DNA of 64,000 bases from Schistocephalus solidus (GCA_017591395.1 WEDG01004851.1:1-64000), one strand, 5' to 3'; shown: positions 20,672 to 59,024, counted from the first letter of the stretch. A program made the numbers and translations. The notes: generated by a model from the sequence alone, not told the origin.

Positions 20672-23295
20672 CTGAAATTTCTGTATACCAACGCCCAAAG
20701 TCTGTTTTCGAAACTCGACGAACTGAGAATTCAGGTAGCCGTTCTGTCTCCCGATATTATAGCAATCACAGAAACATGGCTGTCACAGATCATCAGTGAT
20801 TGCGAAGTAGCCTTATCCGGGTACCAGCTGTTCAGGAGAGACCGCATCCAACGCCAGGGTGGAGGAGTTGCGATTTATGTTAAAAGCAATTTCACAGTGT
20901 GTGAAATGACGGAGAAGATTAGCAATGGTATTGAGGCTATTTGGTTGAAAATAAAGACGCGGGGATCGCAGTCCCTTGAAGTCATGACTCTCTACCGACC
21001 ACCGGGGACAGACACTGACGCTGATACTTGTTTGTTGGAGAACATAAAGGAGATTAGCAGTTGACAGGATGTTGTTCTCATGGGTGACTTCAATGCACCC
21101 AGCATTCGATGGAACGATCTGCAGGCACAGAGCTCAAAGTTTTCCTTCGATCATCGTCTGCTAAAGACAACACTTGAAGCTCTTTTCACCCAACATGTAT
21201 TTGTTCCAACAAGAGCGCGTGGAGAACAACAGGCTAGTTGTTTTGATCTCGTCTTCACTATAGATCCTGTCAGTATAGACGAGGTACACTGTCTACCTCC
21301 ACTTGGTCGAAGTGATCATGCAGTACTTTCATGGGAGTATGGTTTATATTCTGTTCCATCTGCATAAATGAAACCAGGCCCAATCTATGGCAAGGAGACT
21401 TTGGCAAGATGAGAGCTGAGGCATCAAGAATAGACAGTACCTTTCCGGTGCTAACCAAATATAAATTCTAAATTCTAAAAATATACTGGGATCTTCTCTT
21501 CTCCGGGAATGTCACTGAGGACTGGAATTTATTTAAGGAGTATTTGTTGAATCTTATAAAATGCCATTGTCCGCCATCACAATTTAGGATATCTAACAGA
21601 CCACAGTGGTTAACACGGGATCCAAAAAGAGAGATTAACAGGAAAGGAAGGCTTTGGAAGAAATTTTGCCGATCCAATGAAAATTTAGCCTTGCAAGCAT
21701 ACAAAACTCAAAGGAACAAGGTTAAAAGCTTGATCTTCCAAAGCCGACGGGATAACGAGAGGAATTTGCTCCAGAGAGCATTTCACAATCCCAAATTACT
21801 CTTCAGCTATGTAAGAAAAACCACACGTAACAGGAACCCGATTCCTGTTATGAGAAACGATGACGGTTTCGAGATATCAGAAAATAAAAACAAAGCTGAA
21901 CACTTTTCCCAGTTCTTTCAGTCGGTTTTCACTAGATGAAGCTGTTTTTATTCCATCAAGTTACGAGACTACAGGAGTGCCACTTATTCAGGATATGCTC
22001 TTTCAAGAAGCGGCGGTCTTCGAAGAACTAAAAAGTCTGAAGGCATGCAAATCCCCTGGCCCCGACGAGATTCCAGCAAAGCTACTCCTCGAACTTGCTC
22101 GAGAGCTGGCGAAACCGCTATCATTGCTGTGCCAGAAATCGTTCGATACGGGAATTCTTCCTACCGACTGGAAAACAGCCCACATCGCACCGGATCACAA
22201 AAGTGGTAGTCGTGCATTTGCTACAAATTACAGGCCTGTCAGCCTGACCTCAATCTGTGGCAAGGTTATGGAGAAGGTTGTCAAAAAGGAATTAATGATT
22301 TATTTAGAAACCCGTAACCTCTTATCGACTGCACAATACGGCTTTCGTAGGGGAAGATCGTGTGTTACGAACTTATTTTATACGATGCAAAACTGGACAA
22401 AAGCACTCGATGCAAAAGACACTGTGCATGTGGCCTACATTAATTTCCAGAAGGCCTTCGATAGTGTTCCACACCAGCGTCTCCTTCACAAGTTGAGAAT
22501 GTTCGGTATTGGCAGCAAACTTCTTACGTGGATCAAGAATTTCTCGTCGGTCGCTCCCAAGTGGTCTGTGTAGGCGGATCGCGATCAAAACACACAGTCA
22601 TCAAGAGTGGAGTCCCACAAGGTTCAGTGCTCGGACCGATCCTATTTCTCTTGTTCATTAATGATTGTGTACAGGGATTGGACTGTAACTTTGCGATGTT
22701 TGCGGACGATATAAAAATCTGGAAAGTTATCCACAATGCTGCTGAGGCAGATTATTTCCAAAAAAATCTTCGTCGATTGGACGAGTGGTCCCGCAAATGG
22801 CTCTTGTCCTTCAACTCAAACAAATGCACCCTGCTACGTCTGGGAAATCGAAATCAGGTCACTGATATGCGACCCTACTATTTGAACGGTTTGCCACTCC
22901 GAGAAACACACACACAGAAGGATCTTGGAGTTTGGATGAGAGACAACCTGAAGCCTTCTATGCAATGTTCCAAGGCAGAAAAATCCACCAATTCAATACT
23001 GTACGCTATCAAGCGGGCATTTAAAGTTTTCAATGAAGACTGCTTTTCTAAAATCTTTGGTACGTTTGTAAGGCCACATCTTGAATATGCGATCCAAGCC
23101 TGGCGACCGTGGACTCAACAGGACTACAACATGCTCCAAAGGGTACAGCGGCGAGCCACAAAATTAGTAAGAGGTCAAGCTGAACTGCCATATGAGATTC
23201 GTCTAAATAACCTAAAGCTCTATCCTCTGAGTTATAGGCAGTTGCGCGGAGACTTGATACAAACCTTCCGTATCGTGCGTGGCATGGATACCTAA
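20672..23295 (+). pseudogene. Family A LINE ORF2: endonuclease and reverse transcriptase, lightly broken
   Basis: Endonuclease: TNAQSLFSKLDEL, ITETWLS, MGDFNAPSIRW (21,080) and GRSDHAVLSW. RT: SPGPDEIPAKLL, NYRPVSLTSI, FRRGRSCVTNL, motif A FQKAFDSVPH (about 22,446), SGVPQGSVLGPILFLLFIND, FADD (22,699-22,710) and FVRPHLEYAIQAW. Breaks: a stop near 21,061, a one-base loss near 21,364, the 47-bp insertion, and shifts near 21,930 and 22,545. It is the best-preserved RT of this family in the window. Confidence 0.85.
21433..21479 (+). mobile_element. 47-bp 3'-end stub of family C LINE inserted in family A ORF2
   Basis: The 47 bases match the last bases of family C (ACAGTACCTTTCCGGTGCTA then AAATTCTAAATTCTAAA; compare 9,740-9,777 and 24,887-24,935). 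It is flanked by AATA on both sides (21,429-21,432 and 21,480-21,483). Removing it restores an open frame across the site (RAEASRIYWDLLFSG). Confidence 0.85.
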
Positions 23296-23297
23296 AT

Positions 23298-24935
23298 GAT
23301 CGAAAACAAAAAGTTTTAGTAGGGTCCTCATACTCAAGTCCTACCCCGATTGTTAGTGGTGTCCTATAAGGTACCGTATTAGGTCCTTTGTTGTTCTTAC
23401 TGTATAAAAATGATATTTCATCGATAGTTAAACATTCTCAATCATTTATTTATGCTGATGATCTCAAATGCGTGTATTCCTTCTCTAACTCTACAACCGA
23501 ACGGTGCCTAGAACAAATTTATTCAGACTTAGACGTTCTTTCGGCCTGGAGCTCCACATGGCTAATGGAGTTCTCACCTACTAAGTGTCGCTACATGAGT
23601 TTTGGGCCTGTAAGGCTGCCGCAACCTCTTATCTTTGAAGGTTGCCATATGATTGAATGTTCCTCCATCAAGGACTTGGGCTTAAGCTACACCAATAAAT
23701 TAGATCTTTCGCCTCATGCCGATAGAATTACGGCCAAAGCTGCTCAGATTTGCGGCTTTATTGCTTATAATTTCTACCTTCCTGAAAGTAAATTAAGACT
23801 TTATCGTATGTTTGTACTTCCCATTCTTGAATTTTGCTGTCCTTTCTTCGGTTTGATGAACGAATCTAGCCGTTCAAAAATTGAAAATGTTCAAAGAAAT
23901 TTCACCAAAAAACTCCTATATCCGACTCTTTTAACAACTTCCTACTCAACAAGATGCCAGCTAACGAAGCTAAAATTTCTTTGGGTCAGGAGACTTGAAG
24001 CAGGCTTTGTCTCCTTTTTCGACTTAATAATAGTTCAACTCTCCCAAAGCTTTCTGTCATTACCCCCGTTAGTCTTCCTTATAACCTAAGAAATTCTGAA
24101 CTAATTTATACCTCCCCCTGCATCCTCCACGTGTAAACGCTCTCTCTTTTTTGCTTCTAGGTATAGTTTTCTTTGGAATAACTTACCAATTGAAATTAGG
24201 ACGTTAATTTGTCTATCTGCATTCAAGCGAAGACTGTACATTTATCTTAACACTGATTCTATTAACCTTTTATTTTCCTCATCTTTTCCCAGTAGCTTTC
24301 CCCATGACTCGGAGAAAGGACCATCGGGAATTTGAGTAACCCTCTTGAAACTATATTTACGCTACCTGGAGACGCCCATGAACTATAATGTCTCCTTATA
24401 TCACCGGTCCTCCAAACGATGACGTCATTCGGACGTACAAATTCGATGGTCCACAGTCTTAAATGCTGCGGTTTCTTTGGATACTAACCATCATCAGAAT
24501 TCAATTCTGGATCCTATGGTGCTGAGGACTTAAGTTCACTGACGCATTTTCGTGAGATTCTGTTTCATACGCCTAAGTGATCAAGAACGAATCACCTCGA
24601 CGTTTCATTATCTCACTCTGAAATGCTACTGCAGTATTACCCTATTCTACCACCTGACCATTTTGTCCTAAGCAGTTTTTTTCTCCTACCTTCTATTCGA
24701 AAATGAAGGCCTATTGAACTCTGCCTCCATTTTCATGGTAGGAGGTTTTTTTCACTGCCTATTTTTTCTAGTTCACCATTAATTTTAAAACATTGCTAAC
24801 TGTTGACATAGCAGGACAAGTTATGAATTTGTACATTTTATCTGCACACATTGTCATAACTTTATTTCGTTACTAATGTTTGCTTAGACAGTACCTTCCC
24901 GGTGCTAACCAAAAATAAATTCTAAATTCTAAAAA
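23298..24935 (+). mobile_element. CR1-like LINE family C copy 2 (RT half and 3' UTR)
   Basis: A 5'-truncated element inserted in family A copy 2. It starts within the RT and ends with the AAATTCTA tandem tail. Its 3' UTR from 24,165 on is the reference for the split copy at 3,603-3,852 plus 9,247-9,777. Family A reading resumes right after it (FFQRATTKNLRGHP near 24,970). Confidence 0.85.
23388..24089 (+). pseudogene. Family C LINE reverse transcriptase, C-terminal half
   Basis: Open over 233 codons: LLFLLYKND, FIYADDLK with the YADD box at 23,451-23,462, then DLDVLSAWSSTW, STKC-like and IKDLGLSY. The C-terminal part has LYRMFVLPILEFCCPFF and KIENVQRNFTKKL. The frame breaks near 24,000-24,090; the true C-terminal motif WNNLPIEIR appears in another frame at about 24,172. 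It lacks the N-terminal half of the RT and the endonuclease. Confidence 0.8.
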
Positions 24936-25320
24936 GATTTCGCCCTCCTATGTGATGACTTTTTCCAACGTGCCACTACGAAAAATCTCCGAGGTCATCC
25001 GTTCAAACTTAGTGTGCCCCAAGTAAGATTGGATGTAAGGAAGTATTTTTTCACCAACCGTGGAATAACCTACCTGAGGCGATTGTTATGTCCCAGTCTG
25101 TGTATGCATTCAAACATCGGCTTGACATACATATGTTTACAGTACCACGAAGACTATGTGACTACTTAACCTTAACAATATCAGTGTACCACGTTACCCT
25201 GCCTGCATTCACTTGACTGTTACTTCTTAATTTGCTTCTTATTCTTGCTACTTTTATGTAACAAATAGGGATTTCAAAGGCGTAAGCCTATTTTCCTCAA
25301 ATACACTTAACTGAACTGAA

Positions 25321-25584
25321 AAAGAGAGTCAGTTAGGGTATTCAACAATAAGAATATGAAAATATAAGGACTCAGCCTTTGGTTTGAGTCCCTTCCGCGA
25401 TTGAGAGCAGATGCAGGGAGCACACAGCCGGCGTGAGTTTCAGAAAGCAGCAAAGATCAAGGGTCCAAGTCGCAAATTACAAACTCAGAGGAATATAAAG
25501 ACAATTCTTAAATAATTTTCCAGCACCGTCTCCTCTACACTGAGGTAGAGACTAAAAACTCGTAGGCTCGAGGGACTTGAAATT
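25321..25584. other. Short spacer between LINE fragments, nothing recognised
   Basis: Sequence between two family A 3' ends. No recognisable repeat or gene. Confidence 0.4.
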
Positions 25585-26070
25585 CGAAACCAATTTCAAA
25601 CGACGCGCCAGTTGCAAATGCGTGGTGATCTCCTGCAGACATTCCGCATTGTGAAGGGATTGGATTGTTGCCTGGACTTCTCGGACTTCTTTGAATTTGC
25701 CGCCACGACCCATCTCCGAGGTCACCCATTGAAACTGCGTGTCCAGCAGGCGAGACTAAATGTGCGCAAGTTCTCCTTCTCTGTCAGAGTGGTTAACCAA
25801 TGGAATGCCCTCCCTGAAGACCTTGTGATGTCACCATCGCTGGAAAGCTTTAAAAGGAACCTTGACAGTTTTATGTTCCAAAACGAGCCTGGGCGATGAG
25901 GAATTTTCTTCACCCTCGAGAGTCGTGCACCAATTGTCATATTTTATGACCGCATTTGTACCTTTGCAACCCACACGGTTTCTATGTATACCACACTTAA
26001 TTTTACGTTACAAATAGGGTTCTCAAAAACCCATGCCTATTTCCCTAAATAAATTGAATTGAATTGAATC
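25585..26070 (+). mobile_element. CR1-like LINE family A, 3' fragment with tail
   Basis: A 5'-truncated copy holding the last 95 codons of ORF2 (25,612-25,899: RGDLLQTFRIVKGLD, TTHLRGHPLKL, VVNQWNALPEDLV, SLESFKRNLDSFM). The 3' UTR has the conserved stem-loop AAATAGG...CCTATTT (about 26,021-26,043). It ends in a clear TTGAA tandem tail at 26,052-26,068. Confidence 0.88.
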
Positions 26071-29000
26071 ATAAATACTCAAAATATCAAGTAATACAGT
26101 GCGTACATTCAGAGATTTTGATTATGGTTTCCACACCATAAGTGCTTCTTTCGATTTATAAAGGATGTTGAACCATCGCATTAGTATATAATTAATACGT
26201 AACCCAGCTGTTTTAACTGCTGATCATTTTCTACGGCTTATTTTTACTTTTATGTTTTGTTGCATGCCGGCAAAAACCTTTCATAATTTCAGTGACATCT
26301 GTCCATTTTCAGGTATGAGAGGCTCTTTTTTTGTCACCATTAATCCATTCATGCAACAAATTTGCAGGAGGGTTTTGTAGTATGCTGGTTTCTATCAGCG
26401 ATCAGGAATCAATGAGTATAATTTGACAATTCCTCAACTTGATAAAACCAATTATTATTTCGGCAAATGGTGTATTAGTTAAAGTCCCAAGTTAGGTTCC
26501 TCTGTAAGAACGAAGATCAGACCTTCACTTATTTACCTTTTATCATCTACTTAAGTCTTATTATCTGAACTCAAACCTCCTTATAATTTTTTTAAAGCTC
26601 GGACTGAAACGTGTTGGAGCTTAGGATTTAATTTTTCTGGATATTTTTAGATGAAACCGCAGCCAAAAGGTGCTAAGCTATAACATTAGAAATCAGGGAA
26701 TTAGGACAGAGGTCATTAATGACCTCTTAATATTAAGACCATGTAGCTTTTTAAGTTTACCTTTTAGTAGTTATCCTATAAACAGCGACTGTACTAATCG
26801 TTTGTTTACGTGATGCATCACAGAAAGGGTACTAAATATTTAGCACTTAAGTACACAAATGCGAATGCAAGTTTAAAAAACAGATAAACTGATTAACTCG
26901 CACAAAATTTTGTGAATAGGGAAAAGTGATGAATATACACCGATAATAGTGTAAACAGTAGCTACAATATATATTGTTGTATATTCAATTGCACCAACAT
27001 CTAAAATGCAGGGCGATGGTATATGCCGCGATGTGCGGGAACTAATAGTATCCAACTCCCTACTAGCCTGTACGTTGGTTAGTTGCCTAGACTCCCAAAA
27101 GGAATCCAGACGCTTCTTCCATAGGTGCCAAGATGAGCCGTTCGTGTGGCCCAATTTTAGAGCTTGGTAACACGTTGGCATATACGTATCTGCCGAATTC
27201 ATGTAGTACTTCGAGATATAAAAACTAAAAGGTGCTCTCGAAGGTTGCGCTTTTGACTTCTTTTAAAAATCGTGTACTTTAGTTATGATATCTCAGGGAA
27301 TATCTTAGGCTTCTCAGCCTCTCAGCTTTGCCATATCTGCTGTAATGTTGTAAAACCAATTCTGCCGAACCTACCTTCTGGCCATAGATTACGAATCACG
27401 AGAAGATGTTAACTTACGTTTTTTTAAAGTTTCCTTAGTCTTCAGATCGCGTACGAAGTGTACCTATGTTGTATTTGAGACATGGCCCAAAAACGTATTG
27501 CAGACAATAGAAAGGTTTCGTCCATGGAAGTGAGTTAACAGCCTACAAAGAAAGAACGGTTTTTTCCAGCTTCTAAGCCTTTTTTAATTTGCGAGCTTAT
27601 TAGAAGTTAAATTGTTTGTCGATAGCAAATTCGGTTCGCAGAATTGTTTTTTACATACTATTGCGCTCAAAGAAAATTAGTAAATAATCGGCTTTTTCTA
27701 ACTGTGTGAAAATATTTCTGACATGGAAATCTCACTGATAACTTCATTTTACTGACCTTGAAATTTTTCGAACGAATTAGACATTTGCTAGACAATTAAC
27801 AGTTTTCATAGACTCCGTACTCTGTGGAACATCTGAGGTGTTGCCCTTGTCACATATTTGTCAGTTGCCATAAAAAAATATGCCTCCAACAAAGCATCAT
27901 GAAAGCATCGCTTTGGTAATTTTCGGATTATCTGTATGCAGTCAAAAGATGGGCTGTTTTTTTGTTCATGTATAACGATAACCTAAGAAAAGTATATTAT
28001 GTCCCAAAGTAAAAAACGAAAGTCTTTCTGCAAAAAGATCATGAAAAATATACCATCCACACATCAGAAAATTAACCAGGGTTTACAGTGCATTAAAAAC
28101 GTGTAATATGGAGCCATCTATATTCACGCTGTGGTGTTCCGTCCATTTGTGTGAAGCCGCTAGCAAGTGTCATCCACGGATACTAAACTATTAGAATTTT
28201 TAGCAAGGATCAAAAAATATTTTCTCGTATGACGTACAAGTTACGTTGTTCGGCGAATTTTATGTGCAGAATTTCGAACGGCGTGGCGCTTTTGGATACT
28301 GACTTCGGCCTTCCTACTCTATTTTCTGCTTGGAATTTTTTCAGTCATCTTTGGTCCTTAATAATTAGCTAAAACATGTCCCAACTATCCCGCGTTTCTT
28401 CATCTTTCTTTTAAAAAGAGAACGTCTTCACTTCTAACTGTAGAATACATACAACGGTTGCTTCTGTAAACAGAGTTAAAGGAAGAATTTAAATCTAAAT
28501 AGTTTGTTTCTGTATATCACTTAAATTTTCTAGTAAACCTCTGCTTGACTCGCTCCGATATGATAGTTTAGTTTATTTTAGGTGGATACAATTAATTTTA
28601 ACAAGTACAACACAACTCTTTCCGAGACCCCAAATTAACGGACTGCTATATGCACTAACCCAGAGACAACCCTTTTAAGGCATAGCATGCGTATTGGAAC
28701 CAATAGAAGCTATACCGACTACACTCTTCCTGACACAAAACAGTGCTGATTGAGTTTTATGTAAACTGGTTGAGTTATTTGTAGGGGAAAAAAGTTTGAA
28801 AGCGCACCTTACTTCCCTGTTCTTATGGGGTCCTGAATCGAGTCTCAATATTACTTTCAGTCGTTTTCATCGCACATTTTCATATATTGGGTCAAATTCT
28901 TGAGCGTTTTCATACATTTTCAGAAGACGTACAGTCGCTAATCTTTCCTTCAATAATATTTTTGTGAAGACTCGTCAATTATGCAAGAAGATTGGTTAAA

Positions 29001-31820
29001 AAACGTACGTATATTTTCGATCACCTATATTGGTATCGTGGGCAGGCGCTTGCACCAAAAAGCGTGACAGAACACCTACTGGCATGACCGAGGAAAGACT
29101 AGACAAGAGTGGTAAGCAGCTCTCTTTGCGCATTTGGTGGCATCGGATCATCAGGTAAATGCCAAACCACCATTTCGCGTACTTTACCGAATACCAACTA
29201 GCAATTAAAAATAATTAGGACAGTGCCAACTTGAACCGATGGAAGCCTATCCTTTATGCACAAAAAATTTCGTGTAAACTCTGCAGTTCTCATAGCTGTA
29301 AACCAAGCAACCTGAAACCACAATTCCACTTTGCCGACTTGTAAAATTGTCGCAGGGCTTGCCCAAGAGGCTTCGAGTGTTGTAGCTCTACACCGCTTAT
29401 CCCAAAGAGACTTCGTTGTGAACTATTTTTGCGGGCAGCTATTATTTCTAGCAACCAGGAAAAAAAGTAAGAACAAAAATACTTTTTCGTCAATTTATTT
29501 CCTAAAATGTTTGTATTAGGGATTGGGAAGGCAGATTATGCCTGTAAAATTAATGCGTAACCCCGGTATCAGAAATACTACCGTGAACCGAGAATCGACA
29601 TAGTTTACCTCTTTAGGCACATGCTGCTACATTTTTGGACGATTAAGCTACTGAATAAAAGTATGCTGCGTGGAAGATCTAACCGTGAATACCCCTTACC
29701 AGGAGATTGGTTTACTGCATGAAAACTCATAGGACCTGGGGGACATATTTTGGTGTATTCTTCTAAATTAAACGTTTTCTGTGTTTTTCAGGCCTATTCA
29801 GACGTGCTGAGGCCATTTGGGCCTCAATAAATTAACATTTTGAGCTAACATAGATACCGTAAATAAATACTGGGCTGGGATCTAAAGCAAGATATTTTGT
29901 CTTAGAGAAAAGCCCAATAATTGCACAGCGCCACGTTTATCGTACAGGCAACGGCTACTGGTGTTGGGACCATACCATCGGCAGTTTTTATTTGTGATGG
30001 CGATATGTTCATATTCCACCTCATGCTTTGCCTTTCATTCGAGATAGCTGACAATACGGCTTCAGTCAGTTCAACAGTTTTGAGGCATCCCGTCAATTTT
30101 TAGCGCCCACACTCTGGTCCTCTTTTTTTAAAACGGTGACTTCTTCGCGGGTCACCTACTTCCCAGTGAGCAACTTATCGCGCTACCTGCCTAACCGGCC
30201 ATCCGGGACTGCGCTGGGCGAACAGCATCCTTCTCAGCGTCCTAATTGCAAAACTCTGTAGTATTTCTGAATAGTTTATATTTTTACCCTAGTGTGCTTG
30301 GGATCAGGAAGGGATTGTTCTCTCGGAAGAATATAGTACGAATTGTATTACCCAAGGCTAGATGGGCGCTCACTGATTGGTTAGAGGACTCACTTGTCCC
30401 GCTGTGCCTTGTGGCTCACTCTCGAACCCCGCCTGCAGCTGTTTAGAGGCTAGTGATATATGCAGAATGACATTGCCCACAAAGACAAAGCAAACTCGAA
30501 CGGCTAATAACTCAGAAATGACCATTCCAGTCTTCCTTGTCTTTGTCGTAATGTCATTTACCCAAATATGGTGACTGCAAAGTTACTCAATGTCAGGCCT
30601 GAAAACCATCTGCCCCCATTGCATAATACCTTCTTTGTGAGTGAACAAAATGCATACTTATCGAAAAAGGAAAAGACCTCTGAAAATAACAGAGCAATCA
30701 GCTAGTATCCAACCCGTGTGTTCGATCGTATAGTAGAAAATCAAGTCCATAGAAGACTCAGATTTTATTTTGGTCTTTCGTGTTCGCCTCAGGCTAGTCC
30801 TTCCTTGTTACCGATTTACTGCTAGATGAATTCGTAGCCTGTGACAGGTTTAATCAGTGGTTATTAAAATGACATCCACATGCCGAACTCGAACTTTTCG
30901 GGACCATTTTTTTACGTGAATAGATTTCGAGCAGCACGCTGACTGACAAATTTATTCGCGCCTTCTGTTGCTTCGAATATGACCAGGAAATTTTCGGCAT
31001 TAACATCCCCTATAATGTATAAGTATTCATTCCAAGCAGTCTTTGCTTCCCGCCAATCGGATCAATGGCATGATGTGAACTTCAGAAGGGTCAGTCGTCG
31101 TAGTGTGTGCTTTTTGAAATCATTTGCCTTCTCATTAGATGTTATTTCGTTGAGTTCATGTTCCTCGTTTACTGTGGGTGTAATTTTTACTTCAGGACTC
31201 AGTATTTTCATGATGTGAATGCCACCAACTCTTTTGGTTATACTTTGGTGCTCTTGTAAGCGAAGATGAAATCATTTTGTAAGCGTTTCCATGATATTCT
31301 TTTGCGCTTTTATGCAAGCCCTCGTACGCAGTCAGGTTTTACGGTAAGTCGTACTGATATTTTGTTACGCAATATCGCGCTTCACACAGTCCAGTAGAAA
31401 ATAAACTGATCGAAGTGCTGAACTAGTAAATTTGCAATAAAAAATATTCAGAAGAACTTCTTTGGAGATGTTAACTTTGGGTCGCATTATCACTACCGAT
31501 TCGATTGTTCGACTACCATATACTTGATTAACTAAGGATGAGTGCTTTTCATCCCTTGGAACTTTAAGTTTACGTATCTTTCCATTAGATCACATACAGG
31601 CGTCCGGATAGTACCATGGTGAAAATCCGCTACGTTAACGAGCTATGATAACCCACCAAGGACTGGTGTTCCCAGTTCGTAGAATGATTGTTCAGGGCAG
31701 TGTGTGCTGTCGGCAATTTTATCATTCATTTATCTTACTTCAAAATAGTAATTACTAGTGGAAAGGAAAGTGATTTTTTTCGTCGGCTTCCATCTCTGTA
31801 TCTATAGCCCTCCTTTCTTG
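26071..31820. other. Gene-free AT-rich region upstream of EXOC2
   Basis: No coding region, RNA gene or LINE core recognised apart from the foldback SINE at 30,356-30,557. Scattered open frames of 60-110 codons have no motifs. The region would contain the EXOC2 promoter and any 5' non-coding exon, but I cannot place them. Confidence 0.5.
30356..30557. mobile_element. SINE-derived foldback insertion with 8-bp TSD
   Basis: The left arm (to about 30,488) is the 3' half of the tRNA-SINE in minus orientation (GGGCGCTCACTGATTGGTTA to ACAAAGACAA). The right arm (about 30,499-30,557) is its middle segment in plus orientation (GGCTAATAACTCAGAAATGA to TTGTCTTTGTCG). The arms pair around GAATGACATT../..AATGTCATT. 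TTACCCAA flanks both ends (30,348-30,355 and 30,558-30,565). Confidence 0.75.
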
Positions 31821-58121
<26,301 letters not shown>

Positions 58122-58644
58122 GTGAGATAAAGTACCGAGTCCTCAACACTTCTGCCTGTGATTCGAACTCATCTGTATTTTACTTCTTAGTGTCCCATTC
58201 TCTCGCTGTCCATCTCTCTTTTCCGTATCTTGCTTTGCAACAAACTGGGTAATTATGTGTGCCCTTGTATCGCAGCTTAAGGCTGCGGCCGAGCCATTTT
58301 TAGTTCAGCTCTTAGCTCCCTTGCCACTGCACTCTCTCAGTCTTGACTCTAGAGGGTTGCCAACTGACTGCACAGCTTCATCCTCCTTAGGGACGAGTTT
58401 CACGCTCCAAGGTCTCCTTCTTACTTCGGCGTTTATGGAAACTAAATTTGACCAGCGATACATGATCCTTTCTTGTAATCCGACCAGTTCGTAGGTGGCG
58501 CGCGTTGATGGATTACTTTGATTTGTCAGTCACTGCTTCCACTCTCATTTCCGGTCATGTCGACTTTTTTCTCTCTTTGAAACGCAATGGGAAAGGTGAG
58601 TGAGGTAAAAACTGCGCCCTTCTGTTACACTATAACAAAATTCA

Positions 58645-58689
58645 CGAACAAGTCACCATTAAACCCTCTGGACGAGGATGATCTTTATA

Positions 58690-58694
<5 letters not shown>
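58645..58694 (+). repeat. About 50-bp direct repeat, left copy
   Basis: CGAACAAGTCACCATTAAAC...GATGATCTTTATATATAT is repeated at about 58,905-58,957 with two small differences, on either side of a SINE and an AT tract. Confidence 0.85.
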
Positions 58695-58721
<27 letters not shown>

Positions 58722-58743
58722 CATATACATATACATATATTGA
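58683..58743 (+). repeat. AT-rich microsatellite (ATAC/TA)
   Basis: TATA/TACATA repeats directly before the SINE at 58,745. Confidence 0.9.
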
Positions 58744-58744
58744 T

Positions 58745-58906
58745 AATTTGGAACCGACAAAAAGACAAGGGAGACCAGAATGGCCATTTCTGGCTTATTA
58801 GCCGTCATCAGCCAGTCATACCCAATCCCAAGTGTGGAACACCTGGGATTCGAACCCGCGACCTTTGGTATTTAAGTCGAACGCTCTACCATTGAGCCAC
58901 GGGCTC
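58745..58906 (-). mobile_element. tRNA-derived SINE (head and core)
   Basis: The minus strand starts GTGGCTCAATGGTAGAGCGT (box A) and has box B GGTCGCGGGTTCGAATCCC. It continues through GACTGGCTGATGACGGCTAA and GAAATGGCCATTCTGGTCTC. The 3' tail is missing. The head is the cleanest tRNA-like one in the window. Confidence 0.85.
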
Positions 58907-58944
58907 GAACAAGTCACCACTAAAACCCTCTGGACGAGGATGAT

Positions 58945-58946
<2 letters not shown>

Positions 58947-59016
<70 letters not shown>
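58947..59016 (+). repeat. (AT)n microsatellite
   Basis: About 35 uninterrupted TA units. Confidence 0.97.
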
Positions 59017-59018
<2 letters not shown>

Positions 59019-59024
59019 AGTAGG

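Larger units (their letters stand above)
20341..25320 (+). mobile_element. CR1-like LINE family A copy 2, 5' truncated, with two nested insertions
   Basis: Starts within the ORF1 C-terminal domain, then runs through the endonuclease (about 20,672-21,430), RT (21,484-23,295) and the ORF2 C-terminus (24,937-25,120). The 3' UTR ends in a stem-loop (AAATAGG...CCTATTT) and a short TTAACTGAACTGAA tail near 25,320. It is interrupted by a 47-bp family C stub (21,433-21,479) and by family C copy 2 (about 23,298-24,935). Confidence 0.85.

Noticed and set aside
14990..21427. Possible LTR element with 1.1-kb direct repeats
   Set aside because: The direct repeats are internal ORF1/endonuclease coding sequence of a LINE, and the material between them is an inverted LINE with no gag-pol, primer-binding site or polypurine tract.
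58830..58906. Functional tRNA gene
   Set aside because: The tRNA-like head continues into the conserved SINE core and has the same non-tRNA flanks in other copies.
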